Shown here: piece by piece, positions 62,648-64,000 of the stretch
How the letters are laid out: every line of letters begins with the position of its first letter
How positions within the stretch are numbered: the first letter of the stretch is position 1
DNA from: Methanobrevibacter sp.
GTDB lineage: Archaea > Methanobacteriota > Methanobacteria > Methanobacteriales > Methanobacteriaceae
Direction of reading: 5' to 3'
DNA length: 64,000 nt
Assembly: GCF_017427765.1 (NCBI RefSeq)
Contig: NZ_JAFRSC010000026.1
Span: 1-64,000 of the forward strand
The notes under the pieces: model-generated
Told to the model about the DNA's origin: nothing
Seen by the model: only the letters and a program-made list of their open reading frames with translations
Database searches by the model: none
Program-made: the position numbers and the translations under genes

Positions 62648-64000
62648 ATGACGAAAAAAAGGATGGTAATATTACTGATGCTACTCCTTGTAATGATTAT
62701 GAGTATCGGTGCAATTTCAGCGGCTGATGCTAATGAAACCTTGCAAGGAGAAGTTAGTGATACAAATATCGCTTTGACAGATGAAGTTGGTGATACAAAT
62801 ATCGCAACAACTTCTTCTGATTTGAAACAAGAGGTCAATGACACTTCACCTGCGGTTGAAAGTGTCAATGATGTTGATGAAATTAATGTAGATGATAGTC
62901 GAAATGAAAATCATAAGGTGGGAGTTGCATCCTCTGCTTCAGATGATGTGCTTTCCGCTACAAATGATGATTTGCTTAAACACAGTAGTAAAAATTTTTA
63001 CTATGATGGTACTGGTGAATGGTATTATGATTTGGAAGATGCCTGGTCTGCAGCTGAAGGTAATAATGGAGGAACAATAAAGGTTTGGGCAGGTTATTAT
63101 AAATACTCTGATGATGATGATGATTTTGAGTATAAAGTTAATACAGCAGTAACTATAACACTCCAGCCATACGGCAACGGCCCAGTAACTTTTGATGGAA
63201 GTGAAAGTGGTTGGTTCCTTCGTGTAACTAATAATAATGTAAAGGTCACAATCAATGACATTACCTTTAAAAATTTGAAGGGAAGAGATGGTGGTGCTAT
63301 TGAAGTTGAAGATTCAGCACAATTGACCCTGAACGGATGTATATTTGAGTCAAATCATGCTTCTTCCGATGGAGTTAGTTATGGATTGGGTGGTGCCATA
63401 GTTGTGGATGAAGGTACACTTGTAGCCAACAACTGCAGGTTCATAAACAATAAGGCTGACAGATACGGTGGAGCCATCTGTATTGAAGATGGAGGTTCAG
63501 TTACACTTAACAGCTGTTATTTCGAAGGAAATAAAAAAGGCTCTGATGCAAACGACTTTGATGATTATGATATAGATAGTGATAAAAGTGCAGATTGGAG
63601 TTTTGAAAATTGTCTATTTATAGGACAGGGTTCCCTTGAAATTGAAGTAGACGCTCCTGCTAAATCAGTGGAAATAACTCCTGACGTTGAAGATGAGGGT
63701 GTAAATTTAGTGGTTTTATATAAAGACGGTTCCTATTATACTGAAAAACCTTGGGCTAGTTTCCATTCTGTAGAATTCACTGATCTTGAAAAAGGAACAT
63801 ATACTGTTTACATGATGAAAGATCATGAAAAAAGATACATATATTCTGGAACTGAATTTACTATTATAGAACCTTATTTTGTTTTAGACGATAAGGACGT
63901 ATTTGAAACTTTAAGTGCTGCGGTTAATGCTATTCCTAATGGTGGAAGTGGAGTAATTACTGTTGAAGCCGGAACTTACACCGATTCTTCTAATTTTAAC
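62648..64000 (+). CDS. Secreted beta-helix adhesin-like protein, partial
   Basis: An open frame of 451 residues to the window edge. A signal peptide (MTKKRMVILLMLLLVMIMSI, cleavage near ISAAD) is followed by an acidic, low-complexity stalk (about residues 25-115) and then a right-handed beta-helix with repeated NCxFxxNxAxxGGAI-type coils, such as GGAIVVDEGTLVANNCRFIN and GGAICIEDGGSVTLNSCYFE. Around residues 335-415 is a small Ig-like beta domain, and a second beta-helix begins near LSAAVNAIPNGG. This is the large adhesin-like class of Methanobrevibacter. GAGGT precedes the ATG. The C-terminal anchor lies beyond the window. Confidence 0.85.
   Translation, partial: MTKKRMVILLMLLLVMIMSIGAISAADANETLQGEVSDTNIALTDEVGDTNIATTSSDLKQEVNDTSPAVESVNDVDEINVDDSRNENHKVGVASSASDDVLSATNDDLLKHSSKNFYYDGTGEWYYDLEDAWSAAEGNNGGTIKVWAGYYKYSDDDDDFEYKVNTAVTITLQPYGNGPVTFDGSESGWFLRVTNNNVKVTINDITFKNLKGRDGGAIEVEDSAQLTLNGCIFESNHASSDGVSYGLGGAIVVDEGTLVANNCRFINNKADRYGGAICIEDGGSVTLNSCYFEGNKKGSDANDFDDYDIDSDKSADWSFENCLFIGQGSLEIEVDAPAKSVEITPDVEDEGVNLVVLYKDGSYYTEKPWASFHSVEFTDLEKGTYTVYMMKDHEKRYIYSGTEFTIIEPYFVLDDKDVFETLSAAVNAIPNGGSGVITVEAGTYTDSSNFN

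Noticed and set aside
62584-62868. Minus-strand frame at the adhesin start
   Set aside because: It is antisense to the adhesin signal peptide and stalk and contains no recognisable domain.

Overview
The window is a low-GC archaeal chromosome segment, almost certainly from a hydrogenotrophic methanogen of the Methanobacteriales and most likely a Methanobrevibacter-type gut methanogen. This rests on an F420-reducing hydrogenase operon (frhADGB), a NifD-like CfbD of coenzyme F430 synthesis, archaeal information-processing genes (PCNA, GINS, aIF2-alpha, L44e, S27e, Nop10, EndoQ), an archaeal RNase P RNA, an A1-U72 initiator tRNA, large Ig-repeat and beta-helix adhesin-like proteins, and GGTGAT/GGAGG ribosome binding sites. 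No rRNA genes and no CRISPR array were seen.

Layout. 1-2260 is accessory: a frameshifted 3' remnant of an IS200/IS605 tnpB with a right-end-like hairpin, then a tight three-gene unit (XRE regulator, ImmA/IrrE metallopeptidase, PIN-like protein), then a second right-end-like hairpin. 2260-12321 carries a Get3/ArsA ATPase, a 964-residue adhesin-like protein, CbiE, and an HxlR regulator divergent from a macrodomain + class-M-like sirtuin pair, followed by envelope-related hydrolases on the minus strand. 12401-30268 is mostly housekeeping: a YchF-like GTPase, cfbD-hisH-AIR synthase-like operon, tRNA-Arg, truD, the small phosphomevalonate dehydratase subunit, a CopA-type P-ATPase and purB. 30425-31933 is a small XRE/CPBP module. 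32025-38427 is a complete, largely overlapping trpEGDCFBA operon behind a TGTACA motif next to its TATA box. 38497-44468 is the replication/translation block ending in EndoQ, followed by two minus-strand tRNA-Arg genes. 45444-48957 is frhADGB. 49035-51472 holds map, two membrane-anchored coiled-coil proteins, tRNA-iMet and RNase P RNA.

51498-64000 is the most unusual part. Four TetR-family regulators form a tandem duplication of a two-gene operon (about 1.39 kb per unit). Inverted-repeat boxes built on GAAC-N4-GTTC occur upstream of both TetR operons, in the spacer shared with an MFS exporter, between an exported acetolactate decarboxylase and a broken ABC transporter locus, and at the predicted transcription start of a beta-helix adhesin that runs off the window. 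Except at the adhesin, the boxes come in pairs 34-35 bp apart. This is read here as one local TetR regulon linking efflux, an extracytoplasmic decarboxylase and surface proteins. The ABC locus is degenerate: two transmembrane halves are joined, both ATPase domains are absent, and two compensating frameshifts lie near its start.

Gene starts were chosen by ribosome binding site position, so several differ from the longest open frame. Function calls rest on motif recognition by eye. No database search was run.
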